A DNA stretch of 42,534 nucleotides, from positions 1 through 42,534 of the forward strand of contig JBOHHE010000459.1 of assembly GCA_050700355.1 (NCBI GenBank), written 5' to 3'. Under the pieces are notes generated by a model. The model was not told where the DNA came from. It worked only from the letters and a program-made list of their open reading frames with translations, and searched no databases. The DNA comes from GCA-003244245 sp050700355 (GTDB taxonomy: Bacteria; Actinomycetota; Actinomycetes; Mycobacteriales; Pseudonocardiaceae). Positions 17,188-25,758 of the stretch are shown here, piece by piece. A program made the position numbers and the translations under genes. Positions within the stretch are counted from its first letter, which is position 1. Every line of letters starts with the position of its first letter.

Positions 17188-17715
17188 ATGAGATCCGACA
17201 TGCGAAGTATCTACCTGCACGCGGAAGTTCCGACCGATGACGTCGACCTGGTGTTCCAGCAGGTCACCGATTTCGCGCGCTATCCCTCGGTATCGCCCGA
17301 CGTGCGGTCCGTCGACACCCGTCCGGCCGAGGGCCATTCACAGCACACCGACTGGGAGGTGAACTTCCGGCGCGGCATCATGCGCTGGACCGAGCGGGAG
17401 GACATCGACCACGAGCGGTTGAAGGTGGAATTCAGTCAGCTCGACGGTGATTTCGACGACTTCCACGGCTCGTGGCAAATCACGCCGACCGCATCCGGTT
17501 GCGGGGTGGAGTTCCGGGTCACCTACGACTTCGGCATCGAAAGCCTGGCCGGAATCATGGATCCGCTCGCCGAGCGAGTGATCAAGCGGGCGATCTGCGC
17601 CGTGCTGGCCGACGTCGTCGGTGAGGTCACCGTACTCGAGGGAGGCGCCGCCCTGACCGACCTCGGTGATCTGCCGGACGGCTCAGGAATTCGTATTCTG
17701 GCAGGAGGTCACTGA
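17188..17715 (+). CDS. SRPBCC (START/cyclase-fold) protein, possible VlmG counterpart
   Basis: 175 aa. An alternative ATG at 17200 starts at MRSIYLHAEV. The pattern is that of a polyketide cyclase/START-like helix-grip protein: a beta strand at the start, VFQQVTDFARYPSVSPDVRS, then WEVNFRRGIMRWTEREDID, FDDFHGSWQITPTASGCGVE, and a long C-terminal helix with IMDPLAERVIKRAICAVLAD. The fold makes a hydrophobic pocket. It is coupled to the small membrane protein gene (start and stop share a base) and precedes the flavin reductase and diiron protein, so it probably takes part in N-N bond formation. The match to VlmG is from recollection of the valanimycin set and needs alignment. Confidence 0.65.
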   Translation: MRSDMRSIYLHAEVPTDDVDLVFQQVTDFARYPSVSPDVRSVDTRPAEGHSQHTDWEVNFRRGIMRWTEREDIDHERLKVEFSQLDGDFDDFHGSWQITPTASGCGVEFRVTYDFGIESLAGIMDPLAERVIKRAICAVLADVVGEVTVLEGGAALTDLGDLPDGSGIRILAGGH

Positions 17716-18200
17716 TGGACATGGCGAATCGTTTCGAATCCCGCGTCACCTACCGGCTGCTGCGGCTGGAGTATCTGATCGCGCTCGGCGTCTGCCTCTA
17801 CTTCTTCATCGCGAATCTCGGTGAGGTCCGCTGGATACCCGCGGTGGCGTTGTTCCTCTACATAGATCTCATCGGTTATCTACCCGGCGCGATCGCCTAC
17901 CACCTCAGCAAGACGAAGCGTATCTCTCGGGTTTACTACGTGCTCTACAACACCATGCACACGTTCGTCACCCACGCCGTGGTGGTCCTGCTGTGGATCT
18001 GGCTGATCGGCCCGGAGTGGGCGCTGCTGGCCGTCCCGATCCATCTGTGCGGTGACCGTGCGCTGTTCGGGAACTTCCTCAAGCCGTTCAGCGTGACCTT
18101 CGAGCCGACAGCGCATCCGGCGTTCGTGCGCCTGCAGGCCGAACTGGACGGACCCGGTATCTCAGAACCAGTCACCGTCGGACAAGGCGTGCGGTCATGA
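17715..18200 (+). CDS. Small four-helix membrane protein, possible VlmO-type azoxy-forming partner
   Basis: 161 aa. Four hydrophobic segments lie at about residues 20-36 (YLIALGVCLYFFIANLG), 41-61, 80-100 (HTFVTHAVVVLLWIWLIG) and 102-118, followed by a ~40-residue cytosolic tail. Histidines occur within or next to segments 3 and 4 (HTFVTH, PIHLCGDRALFGN), which could bind a metal or cofactor. Its start overlaps the preceding stop by one base and its stop overlaps the flavin reductase ATG. The valanimycin pathway requires a small integral membrane protein (VlmO) of uncertain chemistry. This gene holds the equivalent place, but I assign the correspondence with moderate confidence. Confidence 0.65.
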   Translation: MDMANRFESRVTYRLLRLEYLIALGVCLYFFIANLGEVRWIPAVALFLYIDLIGYLPGAIAYHLSKTKRISRVYYVLYNTMHTFVTHAVVVLLWIWLIGPEWALLAVPIHLCGDRALFGNFLKPFSVTFEPTAHPAFVRLQAELDGPGISEPVTVGQGVRS

Positions 18201-18715
18201 CCGCCGAGGAAGAACTGGATACCGCGCTGTTCTGGAACGCCGCCCGGAAGTTCGCCACCGGAATCGCGGTGGTCACCGCCGGCTCGGGGGAGACCGCACG
18301 GGGCACGACGGTCAGTGCGTTCACCTTCATCTCCCGGGAGCCGGCGCTGATCTCGGTCTGCCTCCAGCAGCGCAGTTCGATGCTGAATCTGATCACCGAA
18401 CGGCGTTCCTTCGCGGTGAACATCCTGGCCGGCCACCAGGCTCGAGTGGCCCGGCATTTCGCCGATCAGACGCGCGGAACCGGTGCGGGCCAGTTCCTCG
18501 GCGTCCCGTGGATTCCCGGGTTACGCGACGGAGTTCCGTTGCTGATCGGGGCGATGTGCTGGCTGGGTTGTGAATTCGAACGGCGCATCCCGATGGGTGA
18601 TCACGAACTGGTGCTCGCCCGGGCCACCGCGGTCACAGCGGGCGACGGTGATCCATTGCTCTATTTTTCCGGCCGGTTGTACTCCGGCATGGCCCGGCTG
18701 AAGGAGTTGACCTGA
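18197..18715 (+). CDS. Flavin reductase (VlmR type)
   Basis: 172 aa, typical of the short-chain flavin reductase family (FMN-binding split barrel). Landmarks are FWNAARKFATGIAVVTAG, TTVSAFTFISREPALISVCL, RSFAVNILAGHQ, ARHFADQTRG and LIGAMCWLGCEF with the late conserved region DHELVLARATAV. It supplies reduced flavin, and the natural client here is the acyl-CoA-dehydrogenase-like N-hydroxylase. In valanimycin, VlmR plays this role for VlmH. The gene overlaps both neighbours (ATGA and TGATG). It contains one in-frame TTA leucine codon at 18521-18523, rare in high-GC actinomycetes, which could make its translation depend on the bldA tRNA. Confidence 0.88.
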   Translation: MTAEEELDTALFWNAARKFATGIAVVTAGSGETARGTTVSAFTFISREPALISVCLQQRSSMLNLITERRSFAVNILAGHQARVARHFADQTRGTGAGQFLGVPWIPGLRDGVPLLIGAMCWLGCEFERRIPMGDHELVLARATAVTAGDGDPLLYFSGRLYSGMARLKELT

Positions 18716-19674
18716 TGACCGAGAGAATTCCACCTGAAGTGGGCTGGGACACCGCACCCGATCTGCTGGACGGCGCCATGAACCTGACGCTGACCCCGCA
18801 GGAGTGCAATCTTCGGTACTGGCTGCAATCGGTGCCACAGGGCACCCTGCGTGGCCGGATCGACGGGCATGCGCCCGGAATCGAAATCCCGGAGTACATG
18901 CGTAAGCCGGGCCCGCTGTACGACGCGATGACCCAGGAGTACGCATTCCGCGCAATGGCCGAGGAGAAGGCGGCCCGCGGCCTGGCCTATTTGGTGCCCA
19001 TCGCGCCGGACATCGACAGTATGGAGTTCTACGTCACCCAGGTTCTGGACGAGGCCAGGCACGCGATGGTATTCCGCGGGCACCTGGTCGAGCTCGGCAT
19101 TCCCCGGGAGCGTCTCGCCGACGCCATGGAGGAGTTCGCCGGTGCCGATCGAAGGGCCGTTCTCGACCCGCTAGAAGATTTCGCCCTCGACGTGATGCGG
19201 GACAAGCGTGACTTCCTCGGCGGCGTCATCATGATCACAATCATTATCGAGGGTGCGCTGGCTCCCGCCGCCGAGCTCTCCGAGCGCAAATGGCGGGTAC
19301 TCGATCCGGCCGCGTCCGAAATCGACCGGGGGGCCGCGATCGACGAAATCAGGCACCTGACCGTCGGCGCGGCGATCGCCCGACAGCACCTGATCGAGCA
19401 CCCAGAGGAAAAGCCCCGGGTGCTGGCCATCATTCGCGACGGAATGCGGATGTGGGAGGAGCTGCCGGTGGTGGACATGCTCCAGCGGCGCGAAGAACTG
19501 TTCCAGGAAGGCATGACCCAGCACGCCGACGTGGTCGGGAACTACGAGATCTGGCCGGGGCGACGCCTGATCGACACCACCGCCGAGGAACGGCAGGAAA
19601 CCGCGCACCAGTGGTCGACCGACATGAAGGCCACCCGGCTGCGCTATATGGGCCTGGCCGAGGCACTGATATGA
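18715..19674 (+). CDS. Ferritin-like diiron protein (VlmB type)
   Basis: 319 aa. Two helix pairs each carry an ExxH diiron motif: E113-A-R-H116 in QVLDEARHAMVF and E211-I-R-H214 in AAIDEIRHLTVG. Further glutamates occur upstream in FRAMAEEKAARG and in TIIIEGALAPAAEL, together giving the four-Glu/two-His set of a non-haem diiron oxygenase or oxidase. It matches the VlmB-type proteins that are always present in azoxy pathways, where they are thought to oxidise the N-N intermediate. The ATG overlaps the reductase stop by one base and the stop overlaps the KASIII start by 3 bases. No membrane or signal segment is present. Confidence 0.82.
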   Translation: MTERIPPEVGWDTAPDLLDGAMNLTLTPQECNLRYWLQSVPQGTLRGRIDGHAPGIEIPEYMRKPGPLYDAMTQEYAFRAMAEEKAARGLAYLVPIAPDIDSMEFYVTQVLDEARHAMVFRGHLVELGIPRERLADAMEEFAGADRRAVLDPLEDFALDVMRDKRDFLGGVIMITIIIEGALAPAAELSERKWRVLDPAASEIDRGAAIDEIRHLTVGAAIARQHLIEHPEEKPRVLAIIRDGMRMWEELPVVDMLQRREELFQEGMTQHADVVGNYEIWPGRRLIDTTAEERQETAHQWSTDMKATRLRYMGLAEALI

Positions 19675-20672
19675 CCAGGGCCGCCGTCGTCACGGGGTTC
19701 GGATCCTGGGTGCCGCCGAGGATCGTCAGCAACGCGGAACTCTCCGCGCGGCTGGCCACCTCGGATGACTGGATTCGCACCCGGACCGGCATCCGGGAAC
19801 GCCGGGTGGTCGACCCCGGGACGTCGACCTCGGACCTGGCGGCCGAGGCGGGGCGGCGAGCTCTGAAGTCCGGCGGCGACGTGCCGGTCGACGCGGTCGT
19901 ATTGGCCACCACCACACCGGACTACCTGTGTCCGGGCACCGCGCCGGAGGTCGCCAGCCGGCTGGGGCATTCCGGGGTGGCCGCGCTGGACGTCGGCGCG
20001 GTGTGCACCGGGTTTATCTACGCGCTGGCCACCGGCGCCGGGTTGATCAGCATCGGATCGGCCGAGCGGGTGCTGGTGATCGGCGCCGACACGTTCTCGA
20101 CGATCATCGATCCGAACGACCGGACCACCACCGCGATCTTCGGTGACGGTGCGGGCGCCGTCGTGCTGCGGGCGGGCGACCGGGCCGAACCCGGCGCGCT
20201 GGGACCGTTCGACCTCGGCAGTGACGGCGAGCTGGCCGGCCTGATCACGATTCCGGCCGGCGGTTCCCGGCAACGATCAACGGGCGGGCCTGTGCCGTCG
20301 TCGGATCACTACTTCAGGATGCAGGGCAAACCGGTCTTCGAGAACGCCGTACTGCGGATGGCCGAATCGGCACACCAGGCCCTGTATCGGGCCGGCTGGC
20401 GGGTCGACCAGGTCGACCGATTCGTCGGCCATCAGGCGAATGCACGCATCCTCCGGGTACTCGCCGAGAAGATCGGAATTCCACCGGACCGGATCGTGTG
20501 CAACATAGCGACGGTCGGAAATACCGCCGCAGCATCGATTCCTCTGGCGCTGGCCGATGCGGCCAGGGACGGCGGGCTGCGGGCCGGTCACCGGGTATTG
20601 CTCACCGCTTTCGGGGGTGGTCTCACCTGGGGTTCGACCACGCTGACCTGGCCGGATATCACAACTATGTAG
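19671..20672 (+). CDS. 3-oxoacyl-ACP synthase III (KASIII/FabH-like)
   Basis: 333 aa. The catalytic triad of KASIII is complete: Cys112 in DVGAVCTGF, His254 in FVGHQANARIL, and Asn284 in TVGNTAAASIP. The N-terminal TGFGSWVPPRIVSNAELSAR and the RTGIRERR loop are also standard. FabH-type enzymes condense an acyl-CoA primer with malonyl-ACP. In this operon with its own ACP, KASII and hydratase, it is likely to start a dedicated acyl chain. The ATGA overlap with the ferritin-like gene ties fatty-chain and N-N chemistry into one transcript. Confidence 0.9.
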   Translation: MTRAAVVTGFGSWVPPRIVSNAELSARLATSDDWIRTRTGIRERRVVDPGTSTSDLAAEAGRRALKSGGDVPVDAVVLATTTPDYLCPGTAPEVASRLGHSGVAALDVGAVCTGFIYALATGAGLISIGSAERVLVIGADTFSTIIDPNDRTTTAIFGDGAGAVVLRAGDRAEPGALGPFDLGSDGELAGLITIPAGGSRQRSTGGPVPSSDHYFRMQGKPVFENAVLRMAESAHQALYRAGWRVDQVDRFVGHQANARILRVLAEKIGIPPDRIVCNIATVGNTAAASIPLALADAARDGGLRAGHRVLLTAFGGGLTWGSTTLTWPDITTM

Positions 20673-20706
20673 AACACCGTCAGACAGGAAACAGAAAGGA
20701 CCTGAA

Positions 20707-20958
20707 ATGGATGATCTGCTGAACCGTATCGAGGTGCTGCTGTGCACCCGGTTCGGAGTACCGAAAGAGGAGTTCCGGGTCGACGCGGCGCTGGCCGATC
20801 TGGATCTGGACTCCCTTGCGCTGGTGGAGTTCGGCCTGGTCGCGGAAAAGGAGTTCGGCGTTCGGGTCCGGGAGGAGGAGGTATCCCCGGACGACACCGT
20901 CGAGGATCTGGTGAAGCTGATCTCCGGCAAGATCTCCGGCAAGGGCGTGGCGGCCTGA
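20707..20958 (+). CDS. Acyl carrier protein (operon 1)
   Basis: 83 aa with the phosphopantetheine serine at S36 in DLDLDSLALVEF. AGGA lies 8 bases before the ATG. Helix 2 and the acidic surface (FGLVAEKEFGVRVREEEV) are normal for type II fatty-acid or polyketide ACPs. It is likely the carrier for KASIII, KASII and the MaoC hydratase in this operon, distinct from the ACP at 29664 and from the ACP domain in the PKS. Confidence 0.92.
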   Translation: MDDLLNRIEVLLCTRFGVPKEEFRVDAALADLDLDSLALVEFGLVAEKEFGVRVREEEVSPDDTVEDLVKLISGKISGKGVAA

Positions 20959-22193
20959 TGTCGCAGCGCTGGTCGCCCTTCGAGGTCGCGGTGACCGGCC
21001 TGGGGCTGGTCACCCCGGCCGGCATCGGCGTGCGGGCGAGTTGGGAGCGGATCCTGCTCGCCGCACCGGCCGCGGCGCATGACCCGGCGCTGGCCGGTAT
21101 GCCGGTCGACTTCAGCGCGCGGGTGCCCGGCTTCGACGCCGACCAGCTGATCGGGCGCCGTACCGCCTGGCGTACCGACCGATATACCCATCTGGCGCTG
21201 GTCGCCGCGCGGGAGGCGCTCACCGATGCCGGGCTGGACCCGGCGACCTGGGACGGAACCCGGGTGGGTGTGGTAGTCGGCAATGCGCTCGGCGGGACCG
21301 CGACCTTCGAGCATCAGCATGACGTGCTGCGCGAGGACGGGGCGGACAGCGTGTCGCCCATGCTGATCCCGATGATGGGAATCAGCATGGTGGCCGGTTA
21401 TCTCGCGATCGACACCGGCGCCACCGGCCCCAATCTGGTCACCGTCACCGCATGCGCCTCCGGCACCACGGCGATCGGGACGGCCCGTGAATTGCTCCGG
21501 TCCGGTAAATGCGATGTGGTGCTGACCGGTGGCACCGAGGCCAGCCTCACGCCGCTGATCATCAGCGCATTCACCAAAATGGGCGCGCTCTCCCGTCGGG
21601 TCGAGGATCCGGCCGCGGCGTCCCGACCGTTCGATGCCCTCCGGGATGGATTCGTGGCCGCCGAGGGAGCCGGCATCCTCGTGCTGGAGCGCCCCGAGCA
21701 CGCCCAGGCCCGAGGTGCCCGGGTCCGGGCCAGGATCACCGGGTACGGCGCGTCGGCCGATGCGCACCACGCCACGGCACCCGATCCGGACGGCGCCGGG
21801 GCGGAGCGGGCGATCCGGATGGCACTGGCCGACGCGGGGCTGCGGCCGGAGCAGATCGACCATGTGAACGCGCACGGCACCTCGACCCCGCGCAACGACG
21901 TGACCGAGGCCGCCGTGCTGCGCCGGATCTTCGGCGACCACCCGGCGGTGACCTCGATCAAAGGGGTCACCGGGCACTCGCTCGGCGCCGCCGGTGCGAT
22001 CGAGGCGGCCGTCACGGTGCTCGCCGTCCAGCACGGCGTGGTGCCCCCGACGGCGAACCTGGACGGCCAGGACCCGGACATCGACGTGGACGTGGTCACG
22101 AAACAGCCCCGGATTATGCCGATCCAGGCCGCGATCAGCAATTCATTCGGGTTCGGTGGACAAAATGCGGTGCTTGTGGTGAGTACCGCATGA
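20958..22193 (+). CDS. 3-oxoacyl-ACP synthase II (KASII/FabF-like)
   Basis: 411 aa. Its ATG shares one base with the ACP stop. The Cys-His-His triad is present: Cys166 in VTACASGTTAIG, His in NAHGTSTPRND and His in GVTGHSLGAAGAIEA. LKxxTG-type elements (SIKGVTG) and the glycine-rich C-terminus SNSFGFGGQNA are typical. It lacks the Gln of chain-length-factor proteins, so it is an active condensing enzyme. It probably elongates the chain started by KASIII on the neighbouring ACP. Having a full KAS pair beside an all-in-one reducing PKS implies two chain-building phases or two acyl pieces. Confidence 0.92.
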   Translation: MSQRWSPFEVAVTGLGLVTPAGIGVRASWERILLAAPAAAHDPALAGMPVDFSARVPGFDADQLIGRRTAWRTDRYTHLALVAAREALTDAGLDPATWDGTRVGVVVGNALGGTATFEHQHDVLREDGADSVSPMLIPMMGISMVAGYLAIDTGATGPNLVTVTACASGTTAIGTARELLRSGKCDVVLTGGTEASLTPLIISAFTKMGALSRRVEDPAAASRPFDALRDGFVAAEGAGILVLERPEHAQARGARVRARITGYGASADAHHATAPDPDGAGAERAIRMALADAGLRPEQIDHVNAHGTSTPRNDVTEAAVLRRIFGDHPAVTSIKGVTGHSLGAAGAIEAAVTVLAVQHGVVPPTANLDGQDPDIDVDVVTKQPRIMPIQAAISNSFGFGGQNAVLVVSTA

Positions 22194-22213
22194 ATCGAGA
22201 GGAATGCGGCGTC

Positions 22214-23257
22214 ATGGCTACGCCTGAGACAACTCTGAAGATATCTTCGACCGGCACGTTCGAGGAGCTGAACGCCCTGGCCCGAAAGGCCGGCCTGCTC
22301 GAGCCGCGCCGCGACTACTACACGTTCAAGATCGCGTTTAATTTCCTGTTGCTCGTCGGCTGCTACGCCGCGCTGCTGCTGATCGGGAACTCGTGGTGGC
22401 AGTTGGCCGTCGCCGTGGCACTGGCGGTCGCGTTCGTGCAGACCGGGTTCATCGCACACGATACCGGGCACAAACAGATCAGCCGGGCGAAGAAACCGTC
22501 CGAGCTGCTCGGTATGCTCCATATGAACGTGCTGCTCGGGGTGGCGTACGGCTGGTGGATAAACCACCATAATCGGCACCACAGCAATCCGAACAACCTG
22601 GACATCGACCCGGACACGGTACGACGGCCGGTCATTTTCGACGTGGACGAGCTGGCGGTCAAGGCGAGCACACCGTTTCGTCGATTCATCATCCGTTTCC
22701 AGTCGGTGATGTTCTTCGTGCTGCTGGGACATGAGGCTTACCGGGTCCGGTCAGCCGGCGTGAGGGCGGCGGCACTCGGTGGGCTGAAGTCGCCGAAACT
22801 GGAACTGTCCTTGATGGCGGTGCACTTCATCGGTTACTTCGCCGCGGTGTTCCTCAGCATGTCCCCGGTCAAGGCGGTGGTGTTCATCGTGGTGCACCAG
22901 GTGCTGTTCGGGTTGTACCTCGGTGCGGTGTTCGCCCCGAATCACAAGGGAATGCCGGTTTATCGCAGTGATGTCGAACTGGACTGGCTGCACCGTCAGG
23001 TGCTCACCTCACGGAATGTGTACTCCAGCCGGTTCACCGATTTTGTGTACGGTGGGCTCAATTACCAGATCGAGCACCACCTGTTCCCCAGCATGCCGCG
23101 GGTGAATCTGCGCCGGGTCCGGCCGATCGTCAAGCAGTACTGCGCCACCCACGGGATATCCTACGAAGAGGTGCCGGTATGGGCGTCCTACGCCGCCGTG
23201 GCCCGATTCTTCGGCAAGGTGAGCAGGCAGGCGCGGCTGGCGGCGACGGCCAAGTGA
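22214..23257 (+). CDS. Membrane fatty acyl desaturase (FADS-like)
   Basis: 347 aa from the ATG at 22214, which has GAGAGG upstream. An ATG at 22190 overlapping the KASII stop would add 8 residues. Three histidine boxes are intact: H82-DTG-H86, H118-H-N-R-H-H123 and Q285-IEHH289. These make the diiron site of membrane desaturases. Hydrophobic segments are around 40-75 and 180-230. FADS-like enzymes put a cis double bond into acyl-lipid, acyl-CoA or acyl-ACP chains. Here it probably introduces an alkene into the alkyl part of the product, as alkenyl groups are common in natural azoxy lipids. The exact position cannot be read. Confidence 0.88.
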   Translation: MATPETTLKISSTGTFEELNALARKAGLLEPRRDYYTFKIAFNFLLLVGCYAALLLIGNSWWQLAVAVALAVAFVQTGFIAHDTGHKQISRAKKPSELLGMLHMNVLLGVAYGWWINHHNRHHSNPNNLDIDPDTVRRPVIFDVDELAVKASTPFRRFIIRFQSVMFFVLLGHEAYRVRSAGVRAAALGGLKSPKLELSLMAVHFIGYFAAVFLSMSPVKAVVFIVVHQVLFGLYLGAVFAPNHKGMPVYRSDVELDWLHRQVLTSRNVYSSRFTDFVYGGLNYQIEHHLFPSMPRVNLRRVRPIVKQYCATHGISYEEVPVWASYAAVARFFGKVSRQARLAATAK

Positions 23258-24753
23258 GTACAGAAGCGATGAGCACCGAAACGGCAACCGCCCCGCCCCA
23301 GACGCCGACGCAGCCCGCGCGCGCGGCGGATTCGGTGGCCGGTGCCCGAGCCCGGATCGAGGCGCTGGTCGATCCGGGCTCGTTCGACGAATTCGGCAGC
23401 CTGGTCCGGCACCGGACCAGCGCCTTCGGGATGGACCGGCGCCGCCCGGCGGGCGATGGAGTGATCACCGGGTACGCGCGGATCGATGGCCGGCCGCTCG
23501 GGCTGTTCGCTCAGGACTGCGCGGTACTCGGTGGCTCGCTGGGCGAGATGCACGCCGCCAAGATCGTTCAGGTACTCGGCTACGCCGAGCGGGTGCGGGC
23601 CCCGGTGATCGGGCTGCTCGACTCCGGCGGAGCCCGGATCCAGGAAGGTGTCGCCGCGCTGGACGGCTACGGCGCGATCTTCCGGGCGAACGTCCGGCTC
23701 TCCGGCCGGGTACCGCAGCTCAGCGTGGTACTCGGACCGTGCGCCGGTGGCGCGGTGTACTCTCCGGCGCTCACCGACATCGTGATCATGCAGCGTAACC
23801 GGGCCCAGATGTTCCTCACCGGGCCGAGGGTGGTCCAGGCGGTCACACACGAGGAGATCACCTCCGAGGAGCTGGGCGGGGCCGGGGTGCACAGCACCCG
23901 CTCCGGGGTGGCCCACCTGGTTGCCGATGACACGGCCGGTGCGCTGGACCTGGCCCGCGCCGTGCTGTCCTATCTGCCGAACTCGTGCTGGGAACTGCCG
24001 CCGATGGGAGTTCCGGCCGAGCCTGAGCCGATGCCGAGGCTGCCGGCCAGCTCGCGGTCGGTCTACGACGTCCGGACCGTGGTGCGCGGCATCGTCGACA
24101 CGGGCAGCTTCCTGGAGCTGGCGCCCCGGTTCGCCCGCAACCTGGTGATCGGCTTCGCCCGGATCGAGGGCCGTCCGGTCGGCGTGGTCGCGAATCAGCC
24201 GCAGACCCTGGCCGGGGTGCTCGACATCTCCGCCTCGGAGAAGGGCGCCCGGTTCGTCCGGCTCTGCGATGCGTTCGGCCTGCCGCTGGTCACCCTGGTG
24301 GATACACCGGGCTTTCTGCCCGGACGCAAACAGGAATCCAACGGAGTGATCCGCAAGGGCGCCAAACTGCTGTACGCCTACGCGGAGGCAACGGTGCCCC
24401 GGGTGACGGTGATCCTGCGCAAGGCATTCGGCGGGGCGTACATCGTGATGAACTCCCGATCGCTGGGCGCTGATGCCGTCTTCTCCTGGCCCAGCGCGGA
24501 AATCGCCGTGATGGGCGCCGAGGGTGCGGTCGACGTGATCTTCCGGCGGGATCTGCAAGCAGATCCGGCCTGCGGTGCGCAACTTGTCGAACGGTATCGG
24601 GACGAGGCGATGGCGCCGCGAATATGCGCCGAACGGCTGTCCGTCGATGAGATCATCCTCCCCGACCGGACCCGGCAGGTGATCGCGTCGACCCTGCGGT
24701 CGCTCAACGGCGCGAACCGTCCGCAGTTCCGCCACGACAATCTGCCGCAGTAA
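23254..24753 (+). CDS. Acyl-CoA carboxylase carboxyltransferase beta subunit
   Basis: 499 aa. The GTG at 23254 overlaps the desaturase stop by 4 bases; an ATG at 23269 is an alternative. The two crotonase-like halves are clear: LLDSGGARIQEGVAALDGYG with GPCAGGAVYSPALTD, and LVDTPGFLPGRKQESNGVIR with AFGGAYIVMNSRSLGAD. This is the AccB/PccB-type subunit of actinobacterial acetyl- or propionyl-CoA carboxylases. It must pair with a biotinylated alpha subunit that is not encoded in the window. Within the cluster it would boost malonyl-CoA for the PKS (whose AT looks malonyl-specific) and the KAS enzymes. Confidence 0.92.
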   Translation: MSTEAMSTETATAPPQTPTQPARAADSVAGARARIEALVDPGSFDEFGSLVRHRTSAFGMDRRRPAGDGVITGYARIDGRPLGLFAQDCAVLGGSLGEMHAAKIVQVLGYAERVRAPVIGLLDSGGARIQEGVAALDGYGAIFRANVRLSGRVPQLSVVLGPCAGGAVYSPALTDIVIMQRNRAQMFLTGPRVVQAVTHEEITSEELGGAGVHSTRSGVAHLVADDTAGALDLARAVLSYLPNSCWELPPMGVPAEPEPMPRLPASSRSVYDVRTVVRGIVDTGSFLELAPRFARNLVIGFARIEGRPVGVVANQPQTLAGVLDISASEKGARFVRLCDAFGLPLVTLVDTPGFLPGRKQESNGVIRKGAKLLYAYAEATVPRVTVILRKAFGGAYIVMNSRSLGADAVFSWPSAEIAVMGAEGAVDVIFRRDLQADPACGAQLVERYRDEAMAPRICAERLSVDEIILPDRTRQVIASTLRSLNGANRPQFRHDNLPQ

Positions 24754-24763
24754 AGGGGCCCGC

Positions 24764-25237
24764 ATGCGCTTCTTCACCACTCCGGAACAGCTGTGCGCCG
24801 CAGTCGGGGAGCGTCTGGGCAGCAGTGCATACCGGCAGATCGGCCAGGCACAACTCGACCTGTTCGGCCGGCTCACCGGAGACGAGCAGTGGATCCATAC
24901 CGACCCGATCCGGGCCCGCGAAGGGCCGTTCGGCTCGACGGTGGCGCACGGATTCTTCACGCTGGCGCTGTTGACCGCGATGCTCGACGAGATCTTCTGC
25001 GTCCAGGGCACCGATCTGGTACTCAACAAGGGACTGGACCGATTGCGGTTCAGCCAACCCGTTCCGGTCGGCGCGAAAGTGCGCGCCGTGGCCGAGCTTG
25101 CCGCCGCCACGCCCCGGCCGCGCGGTTTCACCGAGGCGACGATCGCGGTGTCTGTCGAAATCGAGGGCGCCCGGCGCCCGGCCTATACCGCGCGGCAAAT
25201 CCTGCTATTCCATCGGGCCGGTGCAAACTCCGGCTAA
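24764..25237 (+). CDS. MaoC-like (R)-enoyl hydratase / 3-hydroxyacyl dehydratase
   Basis: 157 aa, single hotdog domain. AAAGGGG precedes the ATG. The hydratase-2 signature with catalytic Asp and His is present in LTGDEQWIHTDPIRA, followed by GPFGSTVAHGFFTLAL. Such proteins reversibly (de)hydrate 3-hydroxyacyl/enoyl thioesters. As the last gene of the operon it complements KASIII, ACP and KASII. A matching ketoreductase and enoyl reductase are not in this operon and may be borrowed from primary metabolism. After the stop, 36 bases separate it from a convergent gene, and I see no clear terminator hairpin there. Confidence 0.88.
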   Translation: MRFFTTPEQLCAAVGERLGSSAYRQIGQAQLDLFGRLTGDEQWIHTDPIRAREGPFGSTVAHGFFTLALLTAMLDEIFCVQGTDLVLNKGLDRLRFSQPVPVGAKVRAVAELAAATPRPRGFTEATIAVSVEIEGARRPAYTARQILLFHRAGANSG

Positions 25238-25273
25238 AGAACAACTGCACCGCCACCACCTCGCCCTATGTGG

Positions 25274-25738
25274 TCACGAACCGAACGAAAGGTGAGAGTT
25301 TGGAGCTTTGGCCTCGTCTGCCAGGCCGGAAATCTCCACCACCGTTACGCCGGCATTGGCAAGCAGCTCGTAACCTTGGCAATCTGCAACGAAAAGACTG
25401 GGTTCCCGCCACCCTATGACAACCCGGGGGATGCCGGCCCCTAGGATGAGTTGGGTACACGTACGAGGCCGCGATTTCCGTTGCGAGCACGGTTCCAAGG
25501 TGCTGTAGATCGTGGCCGTCGTTAAACGTGGATCACCGCTGGCCAATTTCGCCAACGCGGACTCTTCGGCGTGGACATGGCTGTCGGTTTCGCGGGAGTA
25601 TCCGCGGCTGATCTCCTCTCCATTTTTGTCAACAATCACAGCGCCAACAGAGAAGGCACCCGGGCTCGGTGGGCACTGGTAAGCGAGCTCTATGGCCAGC
25701 CTCATCCACTGATAATCGGCAGACGTTATCACAGTCAT
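25274..25738 (-). CDS. CMP/dCMP-type deaminase (RibD deaminase-domain-like)
   Basis: 154 aa. The start is fixed by a near-perfect ribosome binding site (AAAGGAGG, 6 bases before the ATG at 25738). The zinc motif is present: HVHAEESALAKL (HAE with catalytic Glu) and EPCSQRKSRPRTC (PC-x-C-type, here with a longer gap before the second Cys). That spacing resembles the deaminase part of RibD rather than cytidine deaminases. It follows the TPR regulator gene by 20 bases on the same strand. Its place between the two halves of the cluster is suggestive, but its substrate and any role in the pathway are unknown. Confidence 0.8.
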   Translation of the reverse strand: MTVITSADYQWMRLAIELAYQCPPSPGAFSVGAVIVDKNGEEISRGYSRETDSHVHAEESALAKLASGDPRLTTATIYSTLEPCSQRKSRPRTCTQLILGAGIPRVVIGWREPSLFVADCQGYELLANAGVTVVEISGLADEAKAPNSHLSFGS

Positions 25739-25758
25739 ATAGCCTCCTTTGGTTACCA

